A stretch of 21,611 bases of DNA from a virus. The stretch lies in IMG/VR virus record IMGVR_UViG_3300031578_000392, positions 1 to 21,611 of that record, one strand, 5' to 3'. A program made the translations under genes and the position numbers. The stretch's first letter is position 1, and each line of letters begins with the position of its first letter. Below, one piece after another: positions 12,147 to 20,308 of the stretch. The notes beneath the pieces were generated by a model. It was not told the DNA's origin, ran no database searches, and saw only the letters and a list, made by a program, of their open reading frames with translations.

Positions 12147-13573
12147 TAGAGACTACTTCTCCCATAACCGTAGCTTTGGTTCATGCCAAATAAACTGCGT
12201 CTTTCATCTTCCTGCATCAACTGTTTCAAATCTCGCATGAATTTACGCCGGCTCATTTCATCGCCCAAATAGTTACCAATATGGACATGTAACTCTCTTG
12301 TACCAGTTAAGCCAGCCTGAGAAAGCGGAATAACTGCCTCGGGACCCGCCTCACCTATCAAGGCTCTCGTAGGTCTCGTTACAATCCCACCTTCGGCTAA
12401 TTCCGCTACTGCTGCTGCCGCCCTGCTTTTAACAATGGCTATACTTGCTATTAGTGCCGCTACTCCAGCTATGGCGATGGCAATGCCCGCTATTGGTATT
12501 GCAGAAGCCCAAGCCCATATCTTAGAGGCTGCTAGGGCTACATTACTGGCCACAGCCTTAAAAGCAGCAACGGCATAGCCTCCGAGAGCTATGGCTGAGG
12601 CTTTAAGATTCGCTACCAGCCCGGGAAGAGTAGTTAGAGACATTGCTAACATCATTGGTCCCAATGCTGTCATAAGGGCAAAGACAGGTTCGAGGGGAGT
12701 TAAGAATGAACCCATTGAAAAGGTAAGGTCATCCCATGCCGTCTTTAGTTTGTCCATGATGCCGAACTGCTCATTGGCTACCTCGGCATAAGCCTGTGTT
12801 GCCCCTACAGCTTCAGTGCCTATTTTGTTAATGTATTCACCCATGGTTGCATTGCTAATATTCAGAGCATCGTTTAGGCTCATTCCTTCTTTCGCTGCCT
12901 GTGATACGGCAGTTCGGAATAATCTTGTGGCCGCGGCACCCATTATTCCCCTGTCATTTAGGATGGCCATAATAGCTATCATCTCATTGAGGGTAACACT
13001 TAACTCTGAGCCATACATGGCTACATAATCCATAACCGAGGCAAAATCTGAAAGGTTAATCATTGTGTTTTTGACTAGCCATGTGAACTTATCCATCTCT
13101 TCATTAGTTTTAGGAAGTTCTACTCCAAATACACTAAATGCAGGAATCAATTGATCTGCCACAACTTCAGCACTAGAACCCGTTGCATCAGCTAAAGCGT
13201 CAAAGGCATTTGCCACTGCCTTCAATACCTCTTTGTCACGGATTCCAGCTCTAGCTAAAAGTTCAAGCGTCGGTATCACAGATTTCAGCCTGAAAGTCAC
13301 ATTAGAAAGCTCTAGGGCTAATCCCCTCATCTCTCCTGTCGTCATACCCACCGTAATAGCTGTTTGACCCAATTCAGCGTTCATTTTGCGGGCATCGGCT
13401 ACTAATTTAAGCCCGGCAATACCAACGGCAGTTATGGCAATCGCAGCAATACGCATACCTTTCTGCATTTTTTGTGCTGAAGCATCGGTTTCATCGCCGG
13501 CCGAGCGCATACCTTCATTGAATTGCGTTTTGTCTAATCCTAATTTAACGACTGCATCGCCTACTGAAATCAT
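12146..13573 (-). CDS. Tail tape measure protein
   Basis: A 475-residue tape measure that sets tail length and helps deliver DNA. The N-terminal part includes GDAVVKLGLDKTQFNEGMRS and a hydrophobic helix (AIAITAVGIAGLKLV). The TP901-type core runs from LGQTAITVGMTTGEMRGLAL through ADATGSSAEVVADQLIPAFS to FRTAVSQAAKEG. Hydrophobic membrane-like segments lie at about 300-390, and the end carries EGGIVTRPTRALIGEAGPEA then VIPLSQ, a signature of tape measure C termini. The length suggests a rather short tail. The ATG overlaps the stop of the frameshifted chaperone (ATGA) and the stop overlaps the hub start. Confidence 0.9.
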   Translation of the reverse strand: MISVGDAVVKLGLDKTQFNEGMRSAGDETDASAQKMQKGMRIAAIAITAVGIAGLKLVADARKMNAELGQTAITVGMTTGEMRGLALELSNVTFRLKSVIPTLELLARAGIRDKEVLKAVANAFDALADATGSSAEVVADQLIPAFSVFGVELPKTNEEMDKFTWLVKNTMINLSDFASVMDYVAMYGSELSVTLNEMIAIMAILNDRGIMGAAATRLFRTAVSQAAKEGMSLNDALNISNATMGEYINKIGTEAVGATQAYAEVANEQFGIMDKLKTAWDDLTFSMGSFLTPLEPVFALMTALGPMMLAMSLTTLPGLVANLKASAIALGGYAVAAFKAVASNVALAASKIWAWASAIPIAGIAIAIAGVAALIASIAIVKSRAAAAVAELAEGGIVTRPTRALIGEAGPEAVIPLSQAGLTGTRELHVHIGNYLGDEMSRRKFMRDLKQLMQEDERRSLFGMNQSYGYGRSSL

Positions 13574-14177
13574 TTCTTTCTCACCTTTATTTTATTTCCT
13601 AATTGGTTGAAGAGTTCCTTGTCTGAGACTAACTGGCCACTATTTTCAGGTCTGGAAATAAGCTCATGCTCCCTTCTTATTCGCTTTTCTAGCTTCTGTA
13701 TCATTAAGTTTAAGAGCTCATTTGTCCAGTTGTTTATGATATAGTCGGGTGTTATATGCCACTCTTTCAGAAGGAACTCGAAGGTCTCACCTATTGTGAG
13801 AGTTTCATTGTTATTCCCGTCACGCTTCGAGCTAAAGGGAAGGCCACCTCAAGGATGCTTTCAAAGGCTTTTGCCATCTCTTCATCGGTAGCAACAGCTT
13901 CTACTGCATCCCTTGGTAAGTCTTTGGCATATTCGAATACCAAATTGATAATCGTATCGGGCATACTCACGAACAGGCTATTTATCCCCTCCTGGAATTG
14001 CTCAGGATTATCAGTAGTGGCATTCACGGCGGGAGATATTTGCCCCATCATTTCAGCGAGTTTCCTTCGCCATTCGCGAGCTTCTTTGATGATAAGAGGT
14101 TTAACCTGGTGTTCAATCCCCCCGAAGTAAACCAGAATCGGGGCCTGTGCTACTATTTGTTCTTCTGTTCTAGCCAT
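13570..14177 (-). CDS. Tail assembly chaperone G-GT fusion by -1 frameshift (join)
   Basis: Ribosomes reading the 13791-14177 gene would slip -1 at CCCTTTA (13839-13833) and continue from AGC at 13833 to a TGA at 13572-13570. The fusion has 115 residues of the upstream protein plus 87 new ones (SSKRDGNNNETLTIGETFEF then LLKEWHITPDYIINNWTNEL...). The extension has no stop, has the E-W-x-x-x-P-D-Y-I-x-N-N-W pattern typical of the second tail chaperone, and ends exactly at the tape measure start (ATGA). No good independent start is seen for it. This is the conserved G/GT arrangement of siphovirus tails. Confidence 0.85.
13791..14177 (-). CDS. Tail assembly chaperone (G-type, unshifted product)
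   Basis: A 128-residue protein between the tail tube and tape measure genes, the standard position of the tail chaperone. It is mostly helical (PLIIKEAREWRRKLAEMMGQ, DTIINLVFEYAKDLPRDAVE, EMAKAFESILEVAFPL) and acidic. It would wrap the tape measure during tail assembly. The stop follows 13 codons after the slippery site, so normal termination makes this short form and slippage makes the fusion. Ribosome site AGGAGG. Confidence 0.85.
   Translation of the reverse strand: MARTEEQIVAQAPILVYFGGIEHQVKPLIIKEAREWRRKLAEMMGQISPAVNATTDNPEQFQEGINSLFVSMPDTIINLVFEYAKDLPRDAVEAVATDEEMAKAFESILEVAFPLARSVTGITMKLSQ
13833..13839 (-). promoter_or_regulatory. -1 frameshift slippery heptamer C-CCT-TTA
   Basis: Minus-strand CCCTTTA in the zero frame as C CCT TTA (codons Pro114 and Leu115) fits X-XXY-YYZ with X=C, Y=T, Z=A. 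Both tRNAs can re-pair one base back (CCC, TTT). It lies near the end of the zero-frame gene and at the start of an uninterrupted -1 frame. No strong downstream stem-loop was identified by eye. Confidence 0.8.
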
Positions 14178-14185
14178 GTTCCTCC

Positions 14186-15292
14186 TTATGCAGCGTTATC
14201 TACTATTGTACAAACAGGGCTATCCTGTGTCTTTAGAGCCTTGAAGGATATCGGTATAATGGTCTTTTCGCCCTTCTTATAGCTCATCCCGACTGTTCCA
14301 CTGGCAACAGCTTTCGGAACTTGAATTGCCCTCAAATATCCAGCAGGGTTAGTGCCTTCTATCTTCAGATTCATAGTCTTATTTACTCCATCCCCGAGGG
14401 TGATTTTGGTTCCTGATAGTACGGCACCGGCCATAGCATTGTTCATATTTACTAATGAGGCCTCGGCCATATTACAGGTAATCGTTATTGATTCTTTCGT
14501 TATGGCGCTGTCTATGGGGAAAGTTTCCTCATGGACCATAATATCGGTTTCCTCAGCAGCGTATTCCATGTTCACGCCATCTTCGGTATAGCCAACCTCG
14601 GTATATGGGCTTTCAAATTCAAGAGCTGGTAAATCACTACCTGGTTCTACAGTATAAGAAACGCCATGAATTTTTATTTCATCAATGTAGGAATATCTTG
14701 CATCTTCGCCTTCCCAAAGGTTAATCTTTACCCAAGACAGTATCCAATCATCTGCAGAAGCAGGGTCTGCCACAACACAGCCATTTCCAATTGCGGCTCT
14801 TATGGTGTCAGTGTGAAGACCCGCACCCCAAGTATCTACTCGAGTGCCAACCTCATTTGCTCCATAAGAGGCTGCCGGGGCTGGTGTCGTCGCCTCTGCT
14901 AAAACACCTAAATCGCAGAGTGTCCAAATGTCGGTGCCAGCAATGCTATGATACGGATAAACCGTTACTTCTGCATGGCCATTACTATTCGGGTCATCAA
15001 ACCTGAACCCCCATTGAACCCAGTTTCTTACACCAACTGTTTCTTGATTACGGAACCAAAATTGGTATAAGGGGGCAGTATTTACTTGTGTGTCCCAAGT
15101 CCCTAGAGTGATACCAGGCGGGCAGAATTTGATGCCAGTGCCGCCATTGGTGCCACCACTTCTCTTGGTTAGCTTTACGGAATAGGTTCCCTGATGCCGG
15201 TCTGCGGTTGACCACTCTGCGATGGCGTCGTTTGGCTGTCTAACGAATAATTGTGCTACGCCCACTAATACATTTGCTATTGTTTTTGCCAT
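14186..15292 (-). CDS. Major tail tube protein with inserted lectin-like domain
   Basis: A 368-residue protein immediately before the tail chaperone, so it should be the tail tube. The C-terminal part (about 220-368) is a beta-rich tail tube-like domain: ALEFESPYTEVGYTEDGVNM, TFPIDSAITKESITITCNMA, then ASLVNMNNAMAG. The first 15-20 residues (MAKTIANVLVGVAQLFVRQP) look like the start of the same tube domain. Between them, about 25-215 is a separate beta-sandwich (YSVKLTKRSGG, LYQFWFRNQE, DDWILSWVKINLWEGEDARY) resembling concanavalin-like carbohydrate-binding modules. The insertion would decorate the outside of the tail. The tube role is from context; the insert reading is inference. Confidence 0.7.
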   Translation of the reverse strand: MAKTIANVLVGVAQLFVRQPNDAIAEWSTADRHQGTYSVKLTKRSGGTNGGTGIKFCPPGITLGTWDTQVNTAPLYQFWFRNQETVGVRNWVQWGFRFDDPNSNGHAEVTVYPYHSIAGTDIWTLCDLGVLAEATTPAPAASYGANEVGTRVDTWGAGLHTDTIRAAIGNGCVVADPASADDWILSWVKINLWEGEDARYSYIDEIKIHGVSYTVEPGSDLPALEFESPYTEVGYTEDGVNMEYAAEETDIMVHEETFPIDSAITKESITITCNMAEASLVNMNNAMAGAVLSGTKITLGDGVNKTMNLKIEGTNPAGYLRAIQVPKAVASGTVGMSYKKGEKTIIPISFKALKTQDSPVCTIVDNAA

Positions 15293-15294
15293 TG

Positions 15295-15351
15295 TTATTT
15301 ACCTCCCTTTGTTTTTTGAGATTCTTGTCGCCATTTAGTTTTCTTTGTCAC
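15295..15351 (-). CDS. Possible 18-residue basic peptide
   Basis: A GTG start with AGGAGG seven bases before it opens MTKKTKWRQESQKTKGGK and stops inside the leader of the tail tube gene. The good ribosome site and fill-in position in a tightly packed operon suggest a real small peptide, or a leader that couples translation to the tail tube gene. No homology can be judged at this length. Confidence 0.3.
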   Translation of the reverse strand: MTKKTKWRQESQKTKGGK

Positions 15352-15362
15352 ATTCGAGCCTC

Positions 15363-15755
15363 CTATTTAATCATTATCTCCCAGAAGGATAGAACTCTGA
15401 ACCTTCCCGGTATGTCTGTATCGACTAAATCCTGCCCCTGAACTTCTTCTATCGCGGATAGGATTGTATTGCCGTCCACCGCCACGTTCTGAATGCCCTG
15501 GAGTGCATCGTATAAGGCTCTATAAATCGTTCTAGCCTCAACAGGATCATCTGCCCAGCAATCAAATTGAACGCTAGGAGATGGCAAATCTGGAATATAA
15601 GGGGTAGATCGCCCACCCCGGGTAAAAAATGTAATATTGGGAAGGCCAGCATTCTCCGGAGCGCGGGGGCAATAGATTCTATTCGTTACTGAAGTAGCCA
15701 CTGATTGAATCAATAAATATGTCCTTAGTATAATGTTGGTATCTGGTAAACTCAT
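15363..15755 (-). CDS. Tail terminator / tail completion protein
   Basis: A 130-residue protein. The strand pattern PNITFFTRGG, PSVQFDCWADDPVEARTIYR and ALYDALQGI is typical of DUF3168/tail terminator proteins that cap the tail tube and join it to the head. Its ATG overlaps the upstream gene stop by four bases. Position directly after the gp10-like gene and before the tail tube fits this role. Confidence 0.7.
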   Translation of the reverse strand: MSLPDTNIILRTYLLIQSVATSVTNRIYCPRAPENAGLPNITFFTRGGRSTPYIPDLPSPSVQFDCWADDPVEARTIYRALYDALQGIQNVAVDGNTILSAIEEVQGQDLVDTDIPGRFRVLSFWEIMIK

Positions 15756-16144
15756 TTCAAATACCTCTTGACCTTCTCCCCATATTTAGATTCAGTGAAG
15801 TTCTTATCTAATGCTGGCTTGAAATAGGGTCTTGCTGCCATCCTGGAAGTTCCTGTCTCTAGGAATCCAGAATATCCGCTAGTCCCATAAATCGCTCCTT
15901 CTATCTTGGAATCGTCAACCATTCTCTCGGCTCTGCCTTCTCCCCCGGAAGCTACTGCTCCCATGCCAGAGGCTTCACCGACTATTGATCTACGGTTGTT
16001 CCCTATCCTCCAGGGGGATAATTGCACGGCATCATGGGTAACATCAACTGTGGTGTCTCTCATGGCCATTTTAGAGGCTTCTGTGACTTTTTCTATCGCC
16101 TCGTCTGTCTTGAGATTCAATTCTATCGAACTACTCATTTTCAT
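15752..16144 (-). CDS. HK97 gp10-like tail completion protein
   Basis: A 130-residue protein (MKMSSSIELNLKTDEAIEKV). The segment AVQLSPWRIGNNRRSI and the GYSGFLETGTSRMAARPYFK then PAL motif are characteristic of the HK97 gp10 family (S-P-x-x-T/G-x-x-x-S-I and Y-x-x-x-x-E-x-G-T-x-x-M-x-A-x-P-F/Y). It probably joins head and tail. ATGA overlaps exist on both sides. Confidence 0.85.
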   Translation of the reverse strand: MKMSSSIELNLKTDEAIEKVTEASKMAMRDTTVDVTHDAVQLSPWRIGNNRRSIVGEASGMGAVASGGEGRAERMVDDSKIEGAIYGTSGYSGFLETGTSRMAARPYFKPALDKNFTESKYGEKVKRYLK

Positions 16145-16488
16145 TTGACTATCTCCAAGAAAAGATGCTTATGATGGCCGCTTATGCCATCCTGCCTAGG
16201 AATGACTGAGACAATCTGATATATCCGTTCGTTAAAGATAACTCTATCCTGCTCGGTTACGGTTATATTGCCCACATAGAGCTCATCATAAATTATCACT
16301 ACTTCCTGCCCTACCTTGACTTCTCTGCCTTTTCCCGAGACATAACGGCAAGGGATATCATCATATGAAACACCATCAACAACCTTAATTTGCCAGGTTT
16401 TTATAGGTTGTCCATAGTCATCAGGAACAGGAGCTACTGTAAATTCCTGTATATCGCATTCGTTGATAAGCAAAGAATCAAATGTCAT
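16141..16488 (-). CDS. Head closure / head-tail adaptor protein
   Basis: A 115-residue beta-barrel protein. DSLLINECDIQEFTVAPVPD near the start, DIPCRYVSGKGREVKVGQEV, then YVGNITVTEQDRVIFNERIY followed by QIVSVIPRQDG-x-x-x-HHKHL match Phage_H_T_join (SPP1 gp16-like) adaptors. It seals the portal-connector channel. It overlaps both neighbours by four bases, as expected in this conserved cluster. Confidence 0.82.
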   Translation of the reverse strand: MTFDSLLINECDIQEFTVAPVPDDYGQPIKTWQIKVVDGVSYDDIPCRYVSGKGREVKVGQEVVIIYDELYVGNITVTEQDRVIFNERIYQIVSVIPRQDGISGHHKHLFLEIVK

Positions 16489-16799
16489 GTATTCCCTTCA
16501 TCGGTTCCCATCAAGTCAGGTTCCGCCCAGGCCATAGCAGGGGTAGTGCTTTCAGCATCTTTTAATTTAGCCGCCATATCAAGCATATTTTTTGTAATAC
16601 TCTGAGTATAGGCATAACCTCCAATAGTTTCACTGGCGGGACTTGCCGCATAAGCAGCCGCCCATGCTTCTAATGCTGCCGCTGAGGCTAAATTAACCGA
16701 ACCCTCATCAGTTAAGAATGATTGCAAATCAGTATTTTCGAACTGATAAGGCTCCGTTCTGTCACCTATTTTAAGCCTGATTTTTTCTATATCTGTCAT
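16485..16799 (-). CDS. Head-tail connector protein (gp6/gp15-like)
   Basis: A 104-residue helical protein (MTDIEKIRLKIGDRTEPYQF). The pattern I-E-K-I-R-x-x-I-G-D-x-x...F-x-D/N-x-x-L-x-x-F-L then NLASAAALEAWAAAYAASPA is the form of small connector proteins that dock on the portal. It is followed directly by the head closure gene. Its ATG overlaps the stop of the 1008-residue protein (ATGA). Confidence 0.8.
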   Translation of the reverse strand: MTDIEKIRLKIGDRTEPYQFENTDLQSFLTDEGSVNLASAAALEAWAAAYAASPASETIGGYAYTQSITKNMLDMAAKLKDAESTTPAMAWAEPDLMGTDEGNT

Positions 16800-19700
16800 C
16801 GTTTTACCTCTCTACATATAGGTACTTCTGATTCTGGAATTTCCTTCGATAAAACTCGTTCTATTGGAGTCCTCTTTACGGGAAACCGTGAAACAGGGAC
16901 TCTCTTAGGAGAAAGCCAAGATATCGAGGTTCTCTTTAAGGAGACTCTCTCTATAGGAACCCTTACTGGGGAAAGCCGAGCTATGGGAACACTCAATGGC
17001 TGGCAATACCAGGCAGCTCCATCTGAAAGGATTAAACCTTCTCCGATAAACACGGCGCTGCCCGATACAATGGCAAATACCTCTCCAGAAGATAGAATTA
17101 TCCCTATCCCCACCACTTCGCCCTGTGAGAAGATAATTAAATTGCCACTGGAAATGAACTCACCCTCACCATAGATTTGACCTCCGCCCGGGATAAGTAG
17201 CTTACCACCTGATACGATTAGTCCTTCACCTGAGATTACTCCTGAAGTCGGGATAACAAACAATCCACTGGAGAGCATAGTTCCTATTCCTGAAATTGTG
17301 CCTTCCCCCAGGATAGTGATTAATCCTTCTGATAAAATAGTCCCAATGCCTGAAAAGATGCCACTACCTTCTATTATTGCAAAGGCTAATGTCTGAGCAG
17401 CTACAATATCGCCATAACCTATTCCCGCACTATTAACTGCAAAACCTCTTACCCGATACCAAGTGCTGGGGGTGAGGCTTGAGATTGTTAAGCTATATTC
17501 TCCCTCTCCGAATGAGCCATCTTCATAGGTTGTAGGGGTATAGCCAAGAACATAGGCACAGTCATCACCTGTAGTGTCAATCCAACTTGCGAAATAACGT
17601 GTTCTATAGCCAATAGGGGTTACATCACCAATCTGATACCATACTAGAACATAATTACTGCTATCTCCCCCAGAATACTCTGCCGAAATTCTAACCCATT
17701 CATTTACAGGGATAGACGAAGCAAATACTGCCTCTTCTAAAGTTGCTGCGGCTTGTAGGCTAGAGGCATCTCCCCAAACTTTACTACCTAATATATTGTC
17801 ATCTAGGTCTCTTATGGTAAAAGTCACATCCCCAGAAGGACTCCCAACCTTGCTTAATACAAATGAAAGACTATCCACAAAGCCATTAAGAATTGGTAAC
17901 TTCTGCCCTCTTTTTGTGACACCTCCATAAATAATTCCAGCAGTATCATACGCCATCTGCTCAACATCATCCTCCATTGTCTTCAAGTCCCAACTCTGAT
18001 AAACCCAATCAGCACCAGTTATCGTGCCGTCATTCGCATTTGCGGTAGAATCTCCTGCGGTAGCATCTACTCCTTCGTTGAGCTTCCAATATCCTACTAA
18101 TCCAGCCTCAGTTCCCACAAGCTCAGCATACATATTGGCTTGGATTTCGTCTTGAGTTCTGACATCATTCCAGATATGGATATCATCTTGTGTTCCATCA
18201 AGTCCAGGATAGCTAACTAACATTTTGCCTATTTTAATCGGTAATTTATTATTTCTAGGAATATAAGCTGATAGGTCAGCACTGGTAGCTTTTAGAACTC
18301 CATCAAAATATATCTTTACGAATGTGCCATCAAAGGTTGTTACCAAGTGCGTCTCTGTATTAAGGGGAATTGTGTCTATGGTTCCTACATATCTGTTAGT
18401 ACCAGTAGTATCGACGAAACCACTTTGCACTATATCTGTAGCCGAGATTTGTATAAACCTGTCTGTTACTTCAGCATCACCTATGTAACGCATTATTGTC
18501 TCATATGTTCCACTATCTACCTTTCGGTTAATCCATGTCTCAAAAGTCCAGACTGAGGGAGAACCTACAAGTATGTTGTCAATCCAAACTTCAGAGGTAC
18601 CAGCATTATTCAGGAAAGCCATTATTCCATTATTCCAAGGCTGGAATAACATAACAGCCCCGCTTTTTTCTATGGAGCCATTGAGGTAGATGTCATAAGT
18701 GTGTGCTACCCAGTTTACATTCCTGATACTTAATAGATACTTGGTATTTATTGATACGGTAGAACCAGTAGTTTTTTCACTACCATCATTATAGAACACC
18801 TTCTCATCAGTTCTTATTCCCATCTGAATCGTATATGAGCCATCACCATGACCAAGGATAAAATAAGATGTGTCATCTTTCCTTATCCAAAACTCAATAG
18901 ATTGTGTGGATGTTAAAGGACTCTTTGAAAAGTAAGCTGTAGATCTATTCGTACCATCCCTGTATAACCTGGCACATCTTGTCCCTTGATATGGTACACC
19001 TACTGCATCATCTATCTCAGCCTTGCTTGTCCCTGCCGCTGTGATTGTCCAAGTTACACTTCCACCGGAATCAGATAGGGGGTCTGTGTCGCTTCCCCAC
19101 TCAAAAGTTTCTACCGCAGCCGTGTTAGAATAATAGTCTGCAAGATAGGGTATCTCTACATAATCGCTAATCCCGTTGAAGTCCAGGGCATATTTAAGCC
19201 CTTCGGCATGGACAAACCCTCGCCTTGTTACAGTCAGCCCACCATCATCGGTTATATCGGCATTACCCGTAAATGAAACCGAACCAATATCTGTGACTGC
19301 CAGAGTATCAACAGTAGGTGCCTCTGCTTCTGTATAATAGACTGTGATTTTAACCCAATAGACATAAGCAGCATGGCTATAACCATCAGTATTTGCTGCT
19401 GATAGACGAATCCCGAAGTCCGAGTCATTAACCATTGCAGGAGTTGGTGATGCTCCCCAAGTATCACTCGCATCACCATAAGTGGCAGTAGTTTGGTCTA
19501 TTAGCCAATAACTCGCTGAGGCTTTATCATCCCCCACATTAGTTCCACTTGCATCCACTAGCCTAAGTGATGAATCCTTTATCACACCAGCCGTAGGTGA
19601 ACACCTGCTTATCTCTACTTTAATTCCATCTATGGTAGCACCAGAGGGAATAGCGAACCCAAAACTAGAGGCTCTCAGCCAGCCGGAATATGTCTCACCA

Positions 19701-19822
19701 CTGACAGAACACACAGCATAATTTGCCTCAGCCTGAATATATGTTGGGTTGCTCCAAAGTGGCTTGCCATCTCTATCTTCAGTTGAGCCTAAACTCGGGA
19801 AAGTTGCCCCTGTATCAGCCAT
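16796..19822 (-). CDS. Large multidomain lectin-like structural protein (LamG, FN3-like, tandem repeats)
   Basis: A 1008-residue protein inserted between head genes and the connector. Domains in order: N-terminal beta-sandwich (1-165); first half of an FN3-like domain (168-206, TVDTLAVTDIGSVSFTGNAD, then RRGFVHAEG); first strands of a LamG domain (209-234, YALDFNGISDYVEIPYLADY); an inserted concanavalin-like domain (236-422); the rest of that LamG domain (423-606, WTFETWINRK to GLVGYWKLNEG); another beta domain (611-760); the second FN3-like half (766-812, YSLTISSLTPSTWYRVRGFA). The end is a six-fold 20-residue Gly-rich repeat (818-937) and a six-fold 10-residue Arg/Pro repeat (943-1002). Its probable role is surface adhesion from the virion. 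The nested reading is inference. Confidence 0.75.
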   Translation of the reverse strand: MADTGATFPSLGSTEDRDGKPLWSNPTYIQAEANYAVCSVSGETYSGWLRASSFGFAIPSGATIDGIKVEISRCSPTAGVIKDSSLRLVDASGTNVGDDKASASYWLIDQTTATYGDASDTWGASPTPAMVNDSDFGIRLSAANTDGYSHAAYVYWVKITVYYTEAEAPTVDTLAVTDIGSVSFTGNADITDDGGLTVTRRGFVHAEGLKYALDFNGISDYVEIPYLADYYSNTAAVETFEWGSDTDPLSDSGGSVTWTITAAGTSKAEIDDAVGVPYQGTRCARLYRDGTNRSTAYFSKSPLTSTQSIEFWIRKDDTSYFILGHGDGSYTIQMGIRTDEKVFYNDGSEKTTGSTVSINTKYLLSIRNVNWVAHTYDIYLNGSIEKSGAVMLFQPWNNGIMAFLNNAGTSEVWIDNILVGSPSVWTFETWINRKVDSGTYETIMRYIGDAEVTDRFIQISATDIVQSGFVDTTGTNRYVGTIDTIPLNTETHLVTTFDGTFVKIYFDGVLKATSADLSAYIPRNNKLPIKIGKMLVSYPGLDGTQDDIHIWNDVRTQDEIQANMYAELVGTEAGLVGYWKLNEGVDATAGDSTANANDGTITGADWVYQSWDLKTMEDDVEQMAYDTAGIIYGGVTKRGQKLPILNGFVDSLSFVLSKVGSPSGDVTFTIRDLDDNILGSKVWGDASSLQAAATLEEAVFASSIPVNEWVRISAEYSGGDSSNYVLVWYQIGDVTPIGYRTRYFASWIDTTGDDCAYVLGYTPTTYEDGSFGEGEYSLTISSLTPSTWYRVRGFAVNSAGIGYGDIVAAQTLAFAIIEGSGIFSGIGTILSEGLITILGEGTISGIGTMLSSGLFVIPTSGVISGEGLIVSGGKLLIPGGGQIYGEGEFISSGNLIIFSQGEVVGIGIILSSGEVFAIVSGSAVFIGEGLILSDGAAWYCQPLSVPIARLSPVRVPIERVSLKRTSISWLSPKRVPVSRFPVKRTPIERVLSKEIPESEVPICREVKR
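16817..16996 (-). repeat. Six 30-bp repeats encoding 10-residue Arg/Pro units
   Basis: The units are LSVPIARLSP, VRVPIERVSL, KRTSISWLSP, KRVPVSRFPV, KRTPIERVLS and KEIPESEVPI, consensus KRVPIERLSP. They form a basic, probably extended C-terminal tail. The plus strand shows the periodicity as CTCTATWGGA-like elements every 30 bases. Copies differ by point changes, so the array is old or under selection. Confidence 0.8.
17012..17371 (-). repeat. Six 60-bp repeats encoding 20-residue Gly-rich units
   Basis: The units have the form xxxGxIxGxGxxLSSGxLxI, e.g. LGEGTISGIGTMLSSGLFVI and PTSGVISGEGLIVSGGKLLI. The last unit is offset by two residues. Regular Gly and aliphatic spacing suggests a beta-solenoid or stacked beta-strands. 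It is positioned between the FN3-like half and the Arg/Pro tail. Confidence 0.8.
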
Positions 19823-19859
19823 ATTTCTCCTACAGATTTATGTGTTATCATTCAATCTC

Positions 19860-20300
19860 TTAGTCTAGCTTTACTGTTATGTTATCTATCGGGATTCTGA
19901 AGGTGTCGCCTGTGTTCCAGACTTTCGGTCCGCCTGTTATTTCAGACCAGCCAAGAACATTCCCAGCCCAAGCAGGATTTCCATCTTCGTCAACGAGTAT
20001 GAAATATTTAACTGTCCGTCCTGCCGGAGCTGGCATACTTGCAAACTCAATAGCTGCACCTGGCGGACCGTCCATCTCGGAGGGGTCAGTTCCAGCCTTA
20101 GAGATAGCACCAAAAGTAATAGCCTTCCTGAACCCTGTATATCCCGTGATTTCGCTTACTTTAGGCGTATCGCCTTCCATTTCAGCCTCATCTGCCGTAT
20201 TGTCTATCAATCCGACATAGACAGCGGCCGGAGCGTTGTAAGCTGCTCCCTTTAGCATATCGAGCCATTTATCCTCAAGGTATTTTGATATATTAGCCAT
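19860..20300 (-). CDS. Head-region structural protein (tail-fibre-like annotation family)
   Basis: A 146-residue protein (MANISKYLEDKWLDMLKGAA then YNAPAAVYVGLI). The opening helix, GYTGFRKAITFGA and the ending NTGDTFRIPIDNITVKLD match a family common just after the major capsid gene in many siphoviruses, often annotated as tail fibre or whisker-like. It probably forms a beta-sandwich on the capsid or neck. The ribosome site is clear. The exact role is unknown. Confidence 0.65.
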   Translation of the reverse strand: MANISKYLEDKWLDMLKGAAYNAPAAVYVGLIDNTADEAEMEGDTPKVSEITGYTGFRKAITFGAISKAGTDPSEMDGPPGAAIEFASMPAPAGRTVKYFILVDEDGNPAWAGNVLGWSEITGGPKVWNTGDTFRIPIDNITVKLD

Positions 20301-20308
20301 GTTCCCTC

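Noticed and set aside
16817-17371. Tandem repeats considered as a CRISPR array or DGR variable region
   Set aside because: Units are contiguous, in frame with the coding sequence and without unique spacers. No cas gene, reverse transcriptase or template repeat is seen.
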